18,142 nt of DNA from Oscillospiraceae bacterium. Its GTDB lineage: Bacteria > Bacillota > Clostridia > Oscillospirales > Ruminococcaceae. Under the pieces are notes generated by a model. The model searched no databases. It was not told where the DNA came from and saw only the letters and a program-made list of their open reading frames with translations. The stretch spans positions 1 through 18,142 of the forward strand of contig JAFUWP010000466.1 of assembly GCA_017483405.1 (NCBI GenBank), written 5' to 3'. Shown piece after piece: positions 1-8,600 of this stretch. Position 1 is the first letter of the stretch. Every line of letters begins with the position of its first letter. The translations under genes were made by a program, and so were the position numbers.

Positions 1-484
1 CCGCATGTGAACCTGTACCGGAAGCTGCGGTGTGATAACCTTCTGCGTGAGATGCCTCTGCGGATGCAAAAGACCACCGTCCCTCTGCGTGAGAATGAAT
101 ACCAGATGCTGTTGTATGACTGCCTTCGGCATGGGAGTATCCGCCGGCGGCGATGTTATCAGAATAATCATTGAAGATTTCCGCGCCTTCGCCGGCAGTG
201 AGCTCCTGACCATCAACCGTGTACTGTGTACCAGTGGTATTCAGGCCGACACCGGTCTGAATGTTTAATTCTTCTGTGGTTTTATCTCCGGAAAGTATCA
301 CACCATTGATGGACGGTTTATTTACAAGCAGGTTGTAGTTGGTAGTTCCACCTGAACCACCCCCGCCTGCCTCAATGACATCTTTCAATTCCAGCAGAAG
401 TGCTTCCATACGGCTCTGCGGAACTTTTTCATATACCTCACCATTAATAATGGCATACAAAATATCCTCATTTCTGCTGAGCAT
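1..484 (-). CDS. Tail fibre-like protein with SHAEG repeats (5' part; runs off the left edge)
   Basis: An open frame of 161 complete codons starts at ATG 484 and is still open at the window edge, so only the N-terminus is visible. A strong GAGGAGG site lies 7 nt upstream and the start overlaps the holin stop (TAATG). It begins MLSRNEDILYAIINGEVYEK, a lead-in I know from Firmicutes phage tail proteins. A glycine-rich linker follows (residues 39-46), then NYNLLVNKPSINGVILSGDK, typical of tail fibres. From about residue 117 come repeats of the form SHAEG-x-x-T-A-S-G, resembling the YadA-head/left-handed beta-roll repeats of trimeric fibres. Such repeats often precede a peptidase G2 (IMC) autoproteolytic domain, but that part lies outside the window. 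Likely a trimeric receptor-binding or accessory fibre; the exact role is inference. Confidence 0.85.
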   Translation of the reverse strand, partial: MLSRNEDILYAIINGEVYEKVPQSRMEALLLELKDVIEAGGGGSGGTTNYNLLVNKPSINGVILSGDKTTEELNIQTGVGLNTTGTQYTVDGQELTAGEGAEIFNDYSDNIAAGGYSHAEGSHTTASGIHSHAEGRWSFASAEASHAEGYHTAASGTGSHA

Positions 485-678
485 TAGTAACCCTCCTCAT
501 CATCTAAGTTCATCACGGCAGAGAGTCCGGCAGAAACTGCCGAAATCCCGATGCCGATTAAAGTTGTTTTCAGAACGGCTTTATCCGCCGACCAGTCTAC
601 ATTAGGAACGGCCACGGCCAGATAGCCGACTGCCGATTGCAGAGCTGTCCGGAGTGCTCTTTTGAGCCAGTTTTTCAT
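484..678 (-). CDS. Small holin candidate, r1t-like
   Basis: A 64-residue protein: a basic N-terminus (MKNWLKRALRTALQSAVGYL), a first hydrophobic stretch at about residues 12-25, an NVDW segment, a second hydrophobic, Gly/Ala-rich stretch at about 38-56 (TTLIGIGISAVSAGLSAVMN), and an acidic tail (DDEEGY). Size, two short membrane segments and the VDW turn resemble the phage r1t holin family, whose members form membrane lesions that release endolysin. The ATG overlaps the stop of the upstream membrane-protein gene (ATGA), with AAGGAG about 10 nt before it. Lysis function is inferred from family resemblance and from pairing with another small membrane protein; no endolysin is seen in this window. 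Confidence 0.72.
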   Translation of the reverse strand: MKNWLKRALRTALQSAVGYLAVAVPNVDWSADKAVLKTTLIGIGISAVSAGLSAVMNLDDEEGY

Positions 679-986
679 GTTGCATCACTCCTTGCCGGAA
701 GATTCCGGAATTCTTCATGAATCGAATCCATTACACCGTTTGCACCTAATTTATGATACTGTTCATAGAGGTTCTCGAAATTCTCTTTGGCATAAATCGG
801 CGCATAGCCTCTGGCCTTATACTTTTCATACTGATAAATCAGCCTGTCCCTCAGAAGTGCCTGTACGCCGAGTTCGAGTGCAAGCTGTTTTTCTTCGGAA
901 ACTTTCAGGCGGTTCAGCAGAAACTGCGTGAAAATCCCGATGATGCCGCTGGAAGTCAGCACGGTAATCAAAATATTTTGAATCAT
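675..986 (-). CDS. Single-pass phage membrane protein, possible holin or lysis accessory
   Basis: A 103-residue protein with one clear N-terminal membrane segment at about residues 4-25 (NILITVLTSSGIIGIFTQFL) and a soluble, charged remainder. The soluble part has ALELGVQALLRDRLIYQYEKY, then GYAPIYAKENFENLYEQYHKLGANG, a pattern I recognise in small proteins of the lysis region of many Firmicutes phages, usually annotated as hypothetical or holin-like. AGAAGGGA lies before the ATG, and the 3' end overlaps the next small holin candidate by 4 nt, so the two are probably co-translated. It may be a holin, an antiholin or an accessory protein; the sequence does not decide. Confidence 0.72.
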   Translation of the reverse strand: MIQNILITVLTSSGIIGIFTQFLLNRLKVSEEKQLALELGVQALLRDRLIYQYEKYKARGYAPIYAKENFENLYEQYHKLGANGVMDSIHEEFRNLPARSDAT

Positions 987-999
987 AATGTCCCTTCTT

Positions 1000-2088
1000 T
1001 CAGTTCTGTATCAGATTTTCAGTGATGATTTTATTGATGCCGCCGCGTTTCCAGACGAGTTCCGTGCCGAGATAAGCGCATTGAACCGGTACACTGCCGA
1101 GCATTAAAGTCAAAGGATTATTTTCCTGCGGAAATTCCGCCGGATGCGGATACCCTTCAAACTGGTTATTAAACAGCCATGTCGAGGTAAGACCATCAAA
1201 AAAGTCTGTTTCTTCTTCCAGAAATGCTCTTGATTTAATCTGTTCCGTTGTCAGCGTACGACATGACGAACTAAGATTTGAGGTATATACACCCTCTCCC
1301 CAAATATCAGTATCTATCATCCAGTATCCGCCGTTAAAGACCATACGAACCTGCACATCGTCCACTGATGTGATATGCATAGCAAAGACATTTTTTGAAA
1401 CCGTATAACTGCTGTCAGCGAATAAATTTACAACCGGATTGGGGAAGTAGGCACTAGGTTTCGCCAGAGATACAATGTCACCGACAAATGCACATTCTGT
1501 AACACCTGCATACGGGCCTGCAATATAATTGGAGTTTACCGCGAGATTCTCAAACCAAAAGGTGCATTCATTCACTGCCACATAGTTCAACATAGCAATG
1601 TAAGATGCAGTCAGTAATGTTCCGGAAGTAAATTTTACATGAAATACACAGTTTATAAAATTACTGTCAGAACCGGACGAATTATTTTTTCCAAGCAAAC
1701 CACATCCAAAGGTGTCGTCATTCATTTCCATAGAAAAGAAACAATACCTGAATGTAGTATACATCGTATATACAGATATTCCACCTGTTGTTTTATGATG
1801 ATTCCAGTTCTTAAAAAAGATATTTTCTATAGTAGTGCCATTGTTAGCAATCAGCATATTTCCAGAATTTATGGTTACATTTTCAATTTTCTTTATTCCA
1901 TCCGCATACAAATATGCATTTATAGATATAGCATTATCATAGCCATCTTTAAATTCATCTTCCTGACTAGCATCAATGTTGGCAATAATCTTTACGTATG
2001 CAAAGCTTTTGCTGGCGCATTCAACAAAATCTGCCATAGTGCTGACAAGATACGGGTCAGCTTCCGTGCCTGTTCCTGTATACGCCAT
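1000..2088 (-). CDS. Beta-helix-like tail protein, probable receptor-binding or accessory fibre
   Basis: A 362-residue protein. It opens with GTGTEADPYLVSTMADFVEC, the 'GTADDPYLIST' lead-in common to secreted and phage proteins with right-handed parallel beta-helix folds. Residues of about 50-260 are rich in Asn, Thr, Cys and aromatic residues in short repeating strands such as INSGNMLIANNGTTIENIFF and NECTFWFENL, as expected for helix rungs. The C-terminal part ends with VPVQCAYLGTELVWKRGG, resembling the short 'v-kaYlGtelvW' tag found at the end of many Firmicutes phage tail proteins. An AAAGGGGG site precedes the ATG. No catalytic residues can be assigned, so whether it binds a receptor or cleaves a surface glycan is open. 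Confidence 0.8.
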   Translation of the reverse strand: MAYTGTGTEADPYLVSTMADFVECASKSFAYVKIIANIDASQEDEFKDGYDNAISINAYLYADGIKKIENVTINSGNMLIANNGTTIENIFFKNWNHHKTTGGISVYTMYTTFRYCFFSMEMNDDTFGCGLLGKNNSSGSDSNFINCVFHVKFTSGTLLTASYIAMLNYVAVNECTFWFENLAVNSNYIAGPYAGVTECAFVGDIVSLAKPSAYFPNPVVNLFADSSYTVSKNVFAMHITSVDDVQVRMVFNGGYWMIDTDIWGEGVYTSNLSSSCRTLTTEQIKSRAFLEEETDFFDGLTSTWLFNNQFEGYPHPAEFPQENNPLTLMLGSVPVQCAYLGTELVWKRGGINKIITENLIQN

Positions 2089-2103
2089 AATTCAGCCCCC
2101 TTT

Positions 2104-3660
2104 TCAGAGAATAAGATACAGTGTGTTTGCATCCGGATTTTCCAGAGCATCATATTCAGCCTGTGTCAGTGCCTTTGTCGGCTTGAAATCCGTATATGTC
2201 AGAATTGTGGCCGGCAGAACAGGGGCAGTGTAGAATGTGCCCGTGTAGAATCCCTGACCAGCAGAAAATACCATAGAACCGGTCTGATTATGCCCTGAAA
2301 CAACGCTTTCCGGACACGTGATGCCGTGAAGAAAAATCTTTGACGAATTTCCGCCGGACAGACCATAGCCGACAAAGTTTTCAGCATCCTGCGTATAGCC
2401 TTTGAAGATGCAGTTTTCAGCATTCAGGACACTGTTGGCATAAAATCCATAGCCGTTTTCCGTTCCGATTCCGCAGAAAGTACATTCCGTGAAGTTTCCG
2501 CCGGCATGACCGCCGTATGCATTTTTTCCGGATGCCATGAAATCACTTCCGGAAACATGGGAATTCAGTGCTGAAATGCCGTAAATAGTTTCTTCATCCG
2601 TACCATTCACGCTGACCTCACAATCTGAAACAAAGGAATTCCTGTCCGCCATGATGCCCCATAAGGCGTTATCGGATGAAAAATTGACACTGCACCGGAG
2701 CATCCGGCTTTCGATAAGATGCCAGCAGGTGACATAAATATCTGTTCCGGAGAAACTTCCATAAATATGACAATCCTCAAAAATAGCCTTGTTTCCTGAA
2801 ATCAGATTCAGCGTGGCATTTTCTTCTGATGCTGTCAAATCCGGATAACGCACATCCAATCCCTTGACTGTGCAATTTCCGAAATATCCGAACTGACAGG
2901 CTTTGGCATGAATCAGAGTACAGTCTGTAAAATTAATTGTAATATCAAAATTACCTGTATTCTGATAGACAAGACTGTAGTCTTCACCGTCAACAGCCGT
3001 AGTCGTGTCATTTGCGCCGAAATTGCCGACAACCCTAACTGTTCCGGCATTCCGGTGGTTCAGTTTCCAGTTTTCGATAAATAACGGCAGCTCAACATTG
3101 TCACTCACTTCATTACAGTGATAGCAGCCATTATCCAAATCAGACAGCACTGCATCGAGCTTCCGGACTTTCTCAAAACCGAGAATTCTTCCACAGACAG
3201 AATCGTCATTTCTTTCATCACCGATGTCATTCTGTGTAATTGACTCCGTTCCTGCCCATACCATGATATAGGCGAGGGAAATCTCCCAGATATTTTCATC
3301 ACGCTGTAATGACGGCAGAACAGGCGATTCGCCTGCTGTTCCCCGTCTGACAGCAATCTCCATCGTGCGGAGTGTTCTGTTCAAACGAAGAACGATTCTG
3401 TCTGCTCTGTTCAAAATGATGTCGGGTTGGTTAATAGTCAGATAGACATCCGCATCACTGTGAATCCATTTCCGCTGAATGAAACCCCAGCCAGGCAGAA
3501 TCTTCACGGTTAAACCAGAATTTTCGCACACCTGAAATGTGCTTTCTGGTTCTGCCATGACACCATCTGGAATCAGGGTTTCAAAGAAATTGGAAATATC
3601 ATCAGCACTGTATTTTCTGTCTCCATCGACAGAATCGAAAAATCCGTATGTAATCGACAT
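2104..3660 (-). CDS. Tail appendage protein with N-terminal tail-attachment domain and beta-helix-like region
   Basis: 518 residues from the ATG at 3660, which overlaps the upstream stop (TAATG) and has AAGGTG 5 nt before it; an in-frame ATG 15 nt further upstream lies inside the previous gene and is less likely. The first ~165 residues start MSITYGFFDSVDGDRKYSAD and form a conserved N-terminal domain of tail proteins that follow the tail hub gene, probably the attachment part. Residues ~195-450 carry a beta-helix-like series of rungs with repeated Cys, Asn and Gly (for example NFTECTFCGIGTENGYGFYA). The end, LTQAEYDALENPDANTLYLI, is a widespread phage tail motif. Likely a baseplate or receptor-binding protein; a depolymerase activity is possible but not shown. 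Confidence 0.85.
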   Translation of the reverse strand: MSITYGFFDSVDGDRKYSADDISNFFETLIPDGVMAEPESTFQVCENSGLTVKILPGWGFIQRKWIHSDADVYLTINQPDIILNRADRIVLRLNRTLRTMEIAVRRGTAGESPVLPSLQRDENIWEISLAYIMVWAGTESITQNDIGDERNDDSVCGRILGFEKVRKLDAVLSDLDNGCYHCNEVSDNVELPLFIENWKLNHRNAGTVRVVGNFGANDTTTAVDGEDYSLVYQNTGNFDITINFTDCTLIHAKACQFGYFGNCTVKGLDVRYPDLTASEENATLNLISGNKAIFEDCHIYGSFSGTDIYVTCWHLIESRMLRCSVNFSSDNALWGIMADRNSFVSDCEVSVNGTDEETIYGISALNSHVSGSDFMASGKNAYGGHAGGNFTECTFCGIGTENGYGFYANSVLNAENCIFKGYTQDAENFVGYGLSGGNSSKIFLHGITCPESVVSGHNQTGSMVFSAGQGFYTGTFYTAPVLPATILTYTDFKPTKALTQAEYDALENPDANTLYLIL

Positions 3661-4760
3661 TAGTTCACCTTCCAATCTGAAAATGTGGGAATCAGCCTGT
3701 ATCCTTCTGCGTCATCAACCTCTGTGATTTCAGATACAACAGCAGTTCCCTGTATTCCGTATTCATTGATAATCGAAACCTTATCGCCAAGATTGTAGTC
3801 AACACCAAATTGATACATATCCGTGTTAAGGATTTCGCCGCTGAATTCTTTGGTTTCTTTTGCTTTTCGGAGATTTTCTTCCGCTCTTTGTTTCAGAATC
3901 CGGTTGTATGTACCAGAATCCAGTGTTCCGTCTTCCGTATTCGAGGAAATGCTTTCCGCCTGCACATACTTTTCACGTAGATACAGGCCTTTAATTTCAC
4001 TGGATTCTATCACAGTGACATGTTTCCGCTCTGAGCCTTCACCTTCTCCACCCTCCTGAATCAGATTGTAATAAGTTGACATATCGTAAAGATACTCTGT
4101 ACTGCCTAAATTGTCGAAGTCAGGGGAGAATATGACCGGAGTGTTTTCTGTCTGGTTCACAGTTTTGTCAGTACCCTTGTAGAGCCAGAATGCGAATCCT
4201 GTACTGCTGAAAATGACTTTAAATCCCATATTTACCGAAGTACAGATGTTTTTTACTGCTTCGAGAAGGTTTTCACCGTCATACTGAATGTTTATCTTAG
4301 TTTCCTCTACTAACCACGAACCAATAGAGAGTTCTGGAATTTTCCGCATTTCCCTAAGAGTTTCACTACCCTTATCTGGTGCTATTGCATTGTATGTCAC
4401 AAGATAATAGACAGCTTCATCCGCACGAATGGAGGTAAATGTCATCTGCGGCATGATGATGCGCTGTGAAAGAATACACTCCGCCGAACGGCCTTTGACA
4501 ATCAAATGATTTCCTTCTTCAGAATCCGTTGTCAGCTGAATGCTCTCCGGCTTCATGGCATTTTCAGTATCATCCTCTTTGGTGATAAGCAGAAAACCAT
4601 CCGTGAATAGCTCCAAAAGTGCCTTTGATGCCAGAAGATACACTTCAAATTCGCCTGCATCCTGAAACCGCCTGACCCATATTACCGAAATCGCATAGTC
4701 AATCACAGCAATTTTCTGAAATTTTTTCTCCGATACATGTTTCCAGATATATAAGTTCAT
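3660..4760 (-). CDS. Tail hub protein, siphovirus ReqiPepy6 Gp37-like
   Basis: A 366-residue protein placed directly after the distal tail gene, where siphoviruses encode the tail-associated hub that closes the tube tip. The sequence fits the ReqiPepy6 Gp37-like family: N-terminal beta-rich part (YAISVIWVRRFQDAGEFEVY), the GRSAECILSQRII segment, LLEAVKNICTSVNMGFKV at about residues 164-181, a central STYYNLIQEGGEGEGSERKH region, and a C-terminal part with FGVDYNLGDKVSIINEYGIQ. The start is set by GGAGGTG embedded in the last codons of the upstream gene, 5 nt before ATG; the two genes abut without a gap. The family is sometimes labelled tail endopeptidase, but I see no catalytic motif. Confidence 0.85.
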   Translation of the reverse strand: MNLYIWKHVSEKKFQKIAVIDYAISVIWVRRFQDAGEFEVYLLASKALLELFTDGFLLITKEDDTENAMKPESIQLTTDSEEGNHLIVKGRSAECILSQRIIMPQMTFTSIRADEAVYYLVTYNAIAPDKGSETLREMRKIPELSIGSWLVEETKINIQYDGENLLEAVKNICTSVNMGFKVIFSSTGFAFWLYKGTDKTVNQTENTPVIFSPDFDNLGSTEYLYDMSTYYNLIQEGGEGEGSERKHVTVIESSEIKGLYLREKYVQAESISSNTEDGTLDSGTYNRILKQRAEENLRKAKETKEFSGEILNTDMYQFGVDYNLGDKVSIINEYGIQGTAVVSEITEVDDAEGYRLIPTFSDWKVN

Positions 4761-5621
4761 TCAGACACCTCCATAAAGCTCAGTAGCGGAAAATAGAATT
4801 TTCACTCCGCCTGTATCGCTTGCCGTGAATGTGAACTCGTTCGCTCCAAGTGCCAGCTGAATCCACGAAGAACCATTTTTCATATAGTCCAGGAGATTGA
4901 TGGTTTCTCCGTTCCGGAACAATGAAATGCTCTTTTCTCCCTGCTTTGTATTCAGGGTGATGACATCATCGGCCTGAAATGTATAGTCCAAGCCGAAAAA
5001 CTGCTGTGTCGATGTATTGTAGATGTTCAGATTCTGCACTTCTGCGGAAATCTCAACTGTAATGATACACCCGCAGGGAACATCACCGCTGTTTACCAGC
5101 ATACAGAGGGACAGGCTTCCGATTTCAGAAAATGGTATCGGATTATTAACTTCTATCGAAAAGGGAAATTCAAAAAGTTTTGTGGATTTTGAAAGCTCTT
5201 CGCGCAAGACATCCAGACTTTCAAAATAGGGCTTAGGACAGATAATCGAAATCTGAATTTCTTCCTGTTCTGTGAAGATACTGCCGTCCATGACTTCCAC
5301 ATAGCCTTCAATCCGCACATTTCGGTTTCTGTTCTTATAGAACACCGTGCAGACTGTTTTTGCCGGAAACATACGATAAAGCTGCTGACGGTTTGCTTCA
5401 ATATCGCCCATCAGACGGAGTGTAATAACAATATTTCGCTTCTGAATTCGTGCAGAATTGAACATTTCGCCATCGCCTGCTCCACTGCTGGTACGGATGT
5501 CCGATGCCGGACGGAGCAGGCCGCTGACATCAGTGACAACATAGTTTACCGTATTATTAGTCAGCTCGAAGGTTTCACCTTTGGTGTTTTGAATCCGGAG
5601 AGAAAACAGGGGAACAAACAT
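4761..5621 (-). CDS. Distal tail protein (Dit), siphovirus tail family
   Basis: 286 residues from ATG 5621, beginning MFVPLFSLRIQNTKGETFEL. The frame is open up to 5804, but that would overlap the tape measure gene by about 180 nt; the ATG at 5621 lies 4 nt after the tape measure stop and is preceded by AGAAAGTGTGATT, a gapped match to the anti-Shine-Dalgarno complement. The middle has a typical Dit/tail-family pattern: FNSARIQKRNIVITLRLMGD, RQQLYRMFPAKTVCTVFYKN, VRIEGYVEVMDGSIF and SIICPKPYFES (about residues 55-140). Dit forms the ring joining tail tube to baseplate. The C-terminal half (about 150-286) is likely the galectin-like or second barrel domain. Position between tape measure and hub protein supports the call. 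Confidence 0.88.
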   Translation of the reverse strand: MFVPLFSLRIQNTKGETFELTNNTVNYVVTDVSGLLRPASDIRTSSGAGDGEMFNSARIQKRNIVITLRLMGDIEANRQQLYRMFPAKTVCTVFYKNRNRNVRIEGYVEVMDGSIFTEQEEIQISIICPKPYFESLDVLREELSKSTKLFEFPFSIEVNNPIPFSEIGSLSLCMLVNSGDVPCGCIITVEISAEVQNLNIYNTSTQQFFGLDYTFQADDVITLNTKQGEKSISLFRNGETINLLDYMKNGSSWIQLALGANEFTFTASDTGGVKILFSATELYGGV

Positions 5622-5625
5622 AAAA

Positions 5626-8600
5626 TCACACTTTCTTTGCCATTCTGAGAAGATTTTTGCTTTGACGGTACTGGTCAAATCTGCTAAGTGCTTTTGGACT
5701 GTTGTTAGTTTGGTTAAATGTCTGACTATTATCTGTCGAGTAATAGTTATTGACTGTTCCGCTTCCAGAAAATCCGGAAGGATTATTTTTAAATGGATAG
5801 TCAAAATCTGTATCCAGCGAAATCCTCATCGTTTCAGAAACACTTTGTACGGCCTTTTCAAGGACTTTCCGGTTTTTCAGAAGTCCGTCAGAAAGGCCTT
5901 TCATAAAGTCAGGCATCCAGTTTGAAAAATCAGCCAGAGGTCCTTTTTCAGGCTCTGAAAAATGCAGATATTCCCAGATTTTTTCTCCGACTTTCTCGGC
6001 GGCTTCTGCAATATCTCCGATACCGCTGAAAATGCCGTCAACCAGATTCCTGATAATGTCTGCTCCCCATTCTTTAGCTGATTCTACAATACTGACAAGC
6101 CCTTCTCCGACAGCACTGAACAGCTTTTTTCCAGCCTGCCACATTTTTCCTGAATTATTCAGCAGAGCAGCAACGACAGCCGATACGATTTTCGGCGCGA
6201 GCTTTACAATCGTATTGATAATTTCATCAGATTTATCAATCAGGGCAACCAAAAGCTTGAAACCTGCTTCAATAATAGAAGGAAGATTGCTTAATACCGC
6301 ATCCACAAGAGCCGTGATAATATCAGGAATAACTTCTATGATGCCCTCGATGATTTCCGGAAGCGCATCAACCAGAGCTGTCAGCAGAGTGATTCCGGCA
6401 TCAATTATCGCCGGAACATGTTTCAGAAGACCGCCGACAAGGCTGGTAATAATAGCAGGCAGAACAGCCAGAATCCCCGTGATGATGTCCGGAAGAGCGT
6501 CCACCAATGCAAGAAACAAGGTCAGACCTGTATCAATTATCATATCGATGCTGGATAACAAGCCGTCAGCAAGCTGTCCGATTAAATCCGGAAGAACAGC
6601 AAACAGTTCCGGCAGAGCTTTCAGCAGACCGTCAGCTAGAGCCGTTATCAGCGATAATGCGGATTCTGCTATCAAGGGCAGATTTTGAGCTATTCCGGTG
6701 ACAAGAACCTGAATCAGTTCAGTAGCCGCATCCAAAATCAGCGGAATGTTTTCTTTCAGTCCGTTGGAAAGAATAGAAACCTGTTCCGTGATGACCGGAA
6801 TCAACTCCGGAAGCAGTTTCATAATGCTGGTTGTCAGAGATGTGACAAGTTCAAGTGCTGCACTCACAATCAGGGGCAGACTGCTGACAAATCCCTGAAT
6901 AAATCCAATAATCAGTGTGACACCCAGATTGGTGAACTGCAGAAGAGTCTGCATCATTGCAGAAAGTATCGTCCTCATGATGGTCATGATTTTCGGCAGG
7001 ATATTCCTCAGTTGTACAGAAATAGTTGTCATCAGATTGACGATAGCACTTCTCAGGACACCTTCTGCACCGTCTTTGCCCTCAATCACGCCCGTCAGAG
7101 CAGGGAGCAGCTTGTTTGTCAGGGACTGCACTATTTTCCGGAGCGGTCTGTCAAGATTCTCAAAAACGGAAAGCTGAAATCCTTCGTAAGCAGATTCCAT
7201 CTTTTTCAGGTCGCCTTCCAGATTATCCATCATGGTTTCAGCCATATCAGATGCTGCACCGTCACAGTTCCGGAGTGCATCAGCATAATCTGAAAAAGAC
7301 TGTTCGCTTTCTTTCGCCGTTTCTGACAATCCGGACATAATTGTCTGAAAAGATGCATACTGATTCTGCCCGGCAATCATTTTTGCAAGATTTGCCTGCT
7401 GTTCATCTGTCAGGTTTTCCCACACATCAGAAACACCATTCAGAATACTTGACAAATCCTGCATATTGCCCTTTTCATCATACACGTTCACGCCGTATTC
7501 TGCAAGAGCAGAAGCACATCCTTTTGTATCAGTAGCAAGACGTGTCATAACTGCGTTCAGAGCTGTACCGGCTTCACCGCCCTTTACACCGGCATTTGCC
7601 ATTGTCATCAATACTGCTGTAACATCTTCCATGCTGTAATGCATGGATTTTGCGGTAGATGCACAGTTTTTATATGCTTCGCCGAGCATTTCTGTATTGG
7701 TGTTGGAGTTTGCCATAGCAAAAGCCATTTTATCAGCAAATTCTCCGGCACGGTCTGCTTCCCAGCCGAAAGCAGTCATATAATCTGTCACAATGTCAGA
7801 TGCCTGCGCTAAATCCATTTCAGAAGCGGCAGCCAGATTCAGAACACCCGGCAGAGCATTTGTCATTTGTTCTGTTTTCCAGCCTGCAAGTGCCATATAG
7901 CCGAGAGCATCTGCACACTCGGAAGCACTGAAAGAAGTTTCTCTTCCGTACTTCTGAGCTGTTTCTGAAAGCTGCTGCAATTCTTCATCAGTTGCGCCGG
8001 AAATCGCCTTTACTTTGGACATGGATGTTTCAAATGTTTTTCCGGCTTCTACAGAGCTTTCGGCAACCTGCTTGATGCCGGAAGCAGCTTTTTCAAGGAC
8101 ATCTGCTGCAAAATTTCCTATGAATGTTCCGGCAGCAACAGCAGCAGCGGAGATGCCTTCGGATGCCTTTTCAGAAGTTTCGCCGACTTCCTTAACGGTC
8201 TTATCGAATTTATCAGCAGAACTTTCTGCTTCCCGGAGTGCGGATTCTTCGGAGTCAATTTCGCCGGAAAGACTGTTTATCTGTTTGGCAAGAGATTTCG
8301 CTTCTTTTGAATTTTTGCCATATTGTGTAACAGCGTTTACATATTCAGATTTCAGCTTGTCCAGCTCTGATTTCTGGTCTTTGAGCCGTTCTGTCAGCGT
8401 TTTTTCTTCTGCTGTGACATCATGAGCAGCTTTTTCCACGCTTTCGAGCTGAGACTTATTTTCTTTCTGTTTCTGACTGAGAGCCTGAATCTGGCTTGCA
8501 AGAGATTTTGCCTCATCAGAATCTTTGCCCTTTTCGAGTACAGCGTTCTTGTATTCCTGATTGAGTTGATTCAGTTCTTTGTCCTGTTCAGAAATTTTCT

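Noticed and set aside
1639..2298. Plus-strand open frame of 219 codons across two tail protein genes
   Set aside because: It crosses a gene boundary on the opposite strand and has no Shine-Dalgarno site; its openness follows from the base composition of the real genes.
5622..5804. Longer N-terminus for the distal tail protein
   Set aside because: It would overlap the end of the tape measure gene by about 180 nt, and the added residues do not resemble the family; ATG 5621 gives the normal start.
6032..6688. Plus-strand open frame of 218 codons opposite the tape measure gene
   Set aside because: It mirrors the repetitive hydrophobic region on the other strand, has no ribosome site, and its sequence is repetitive and unlike any family I know.
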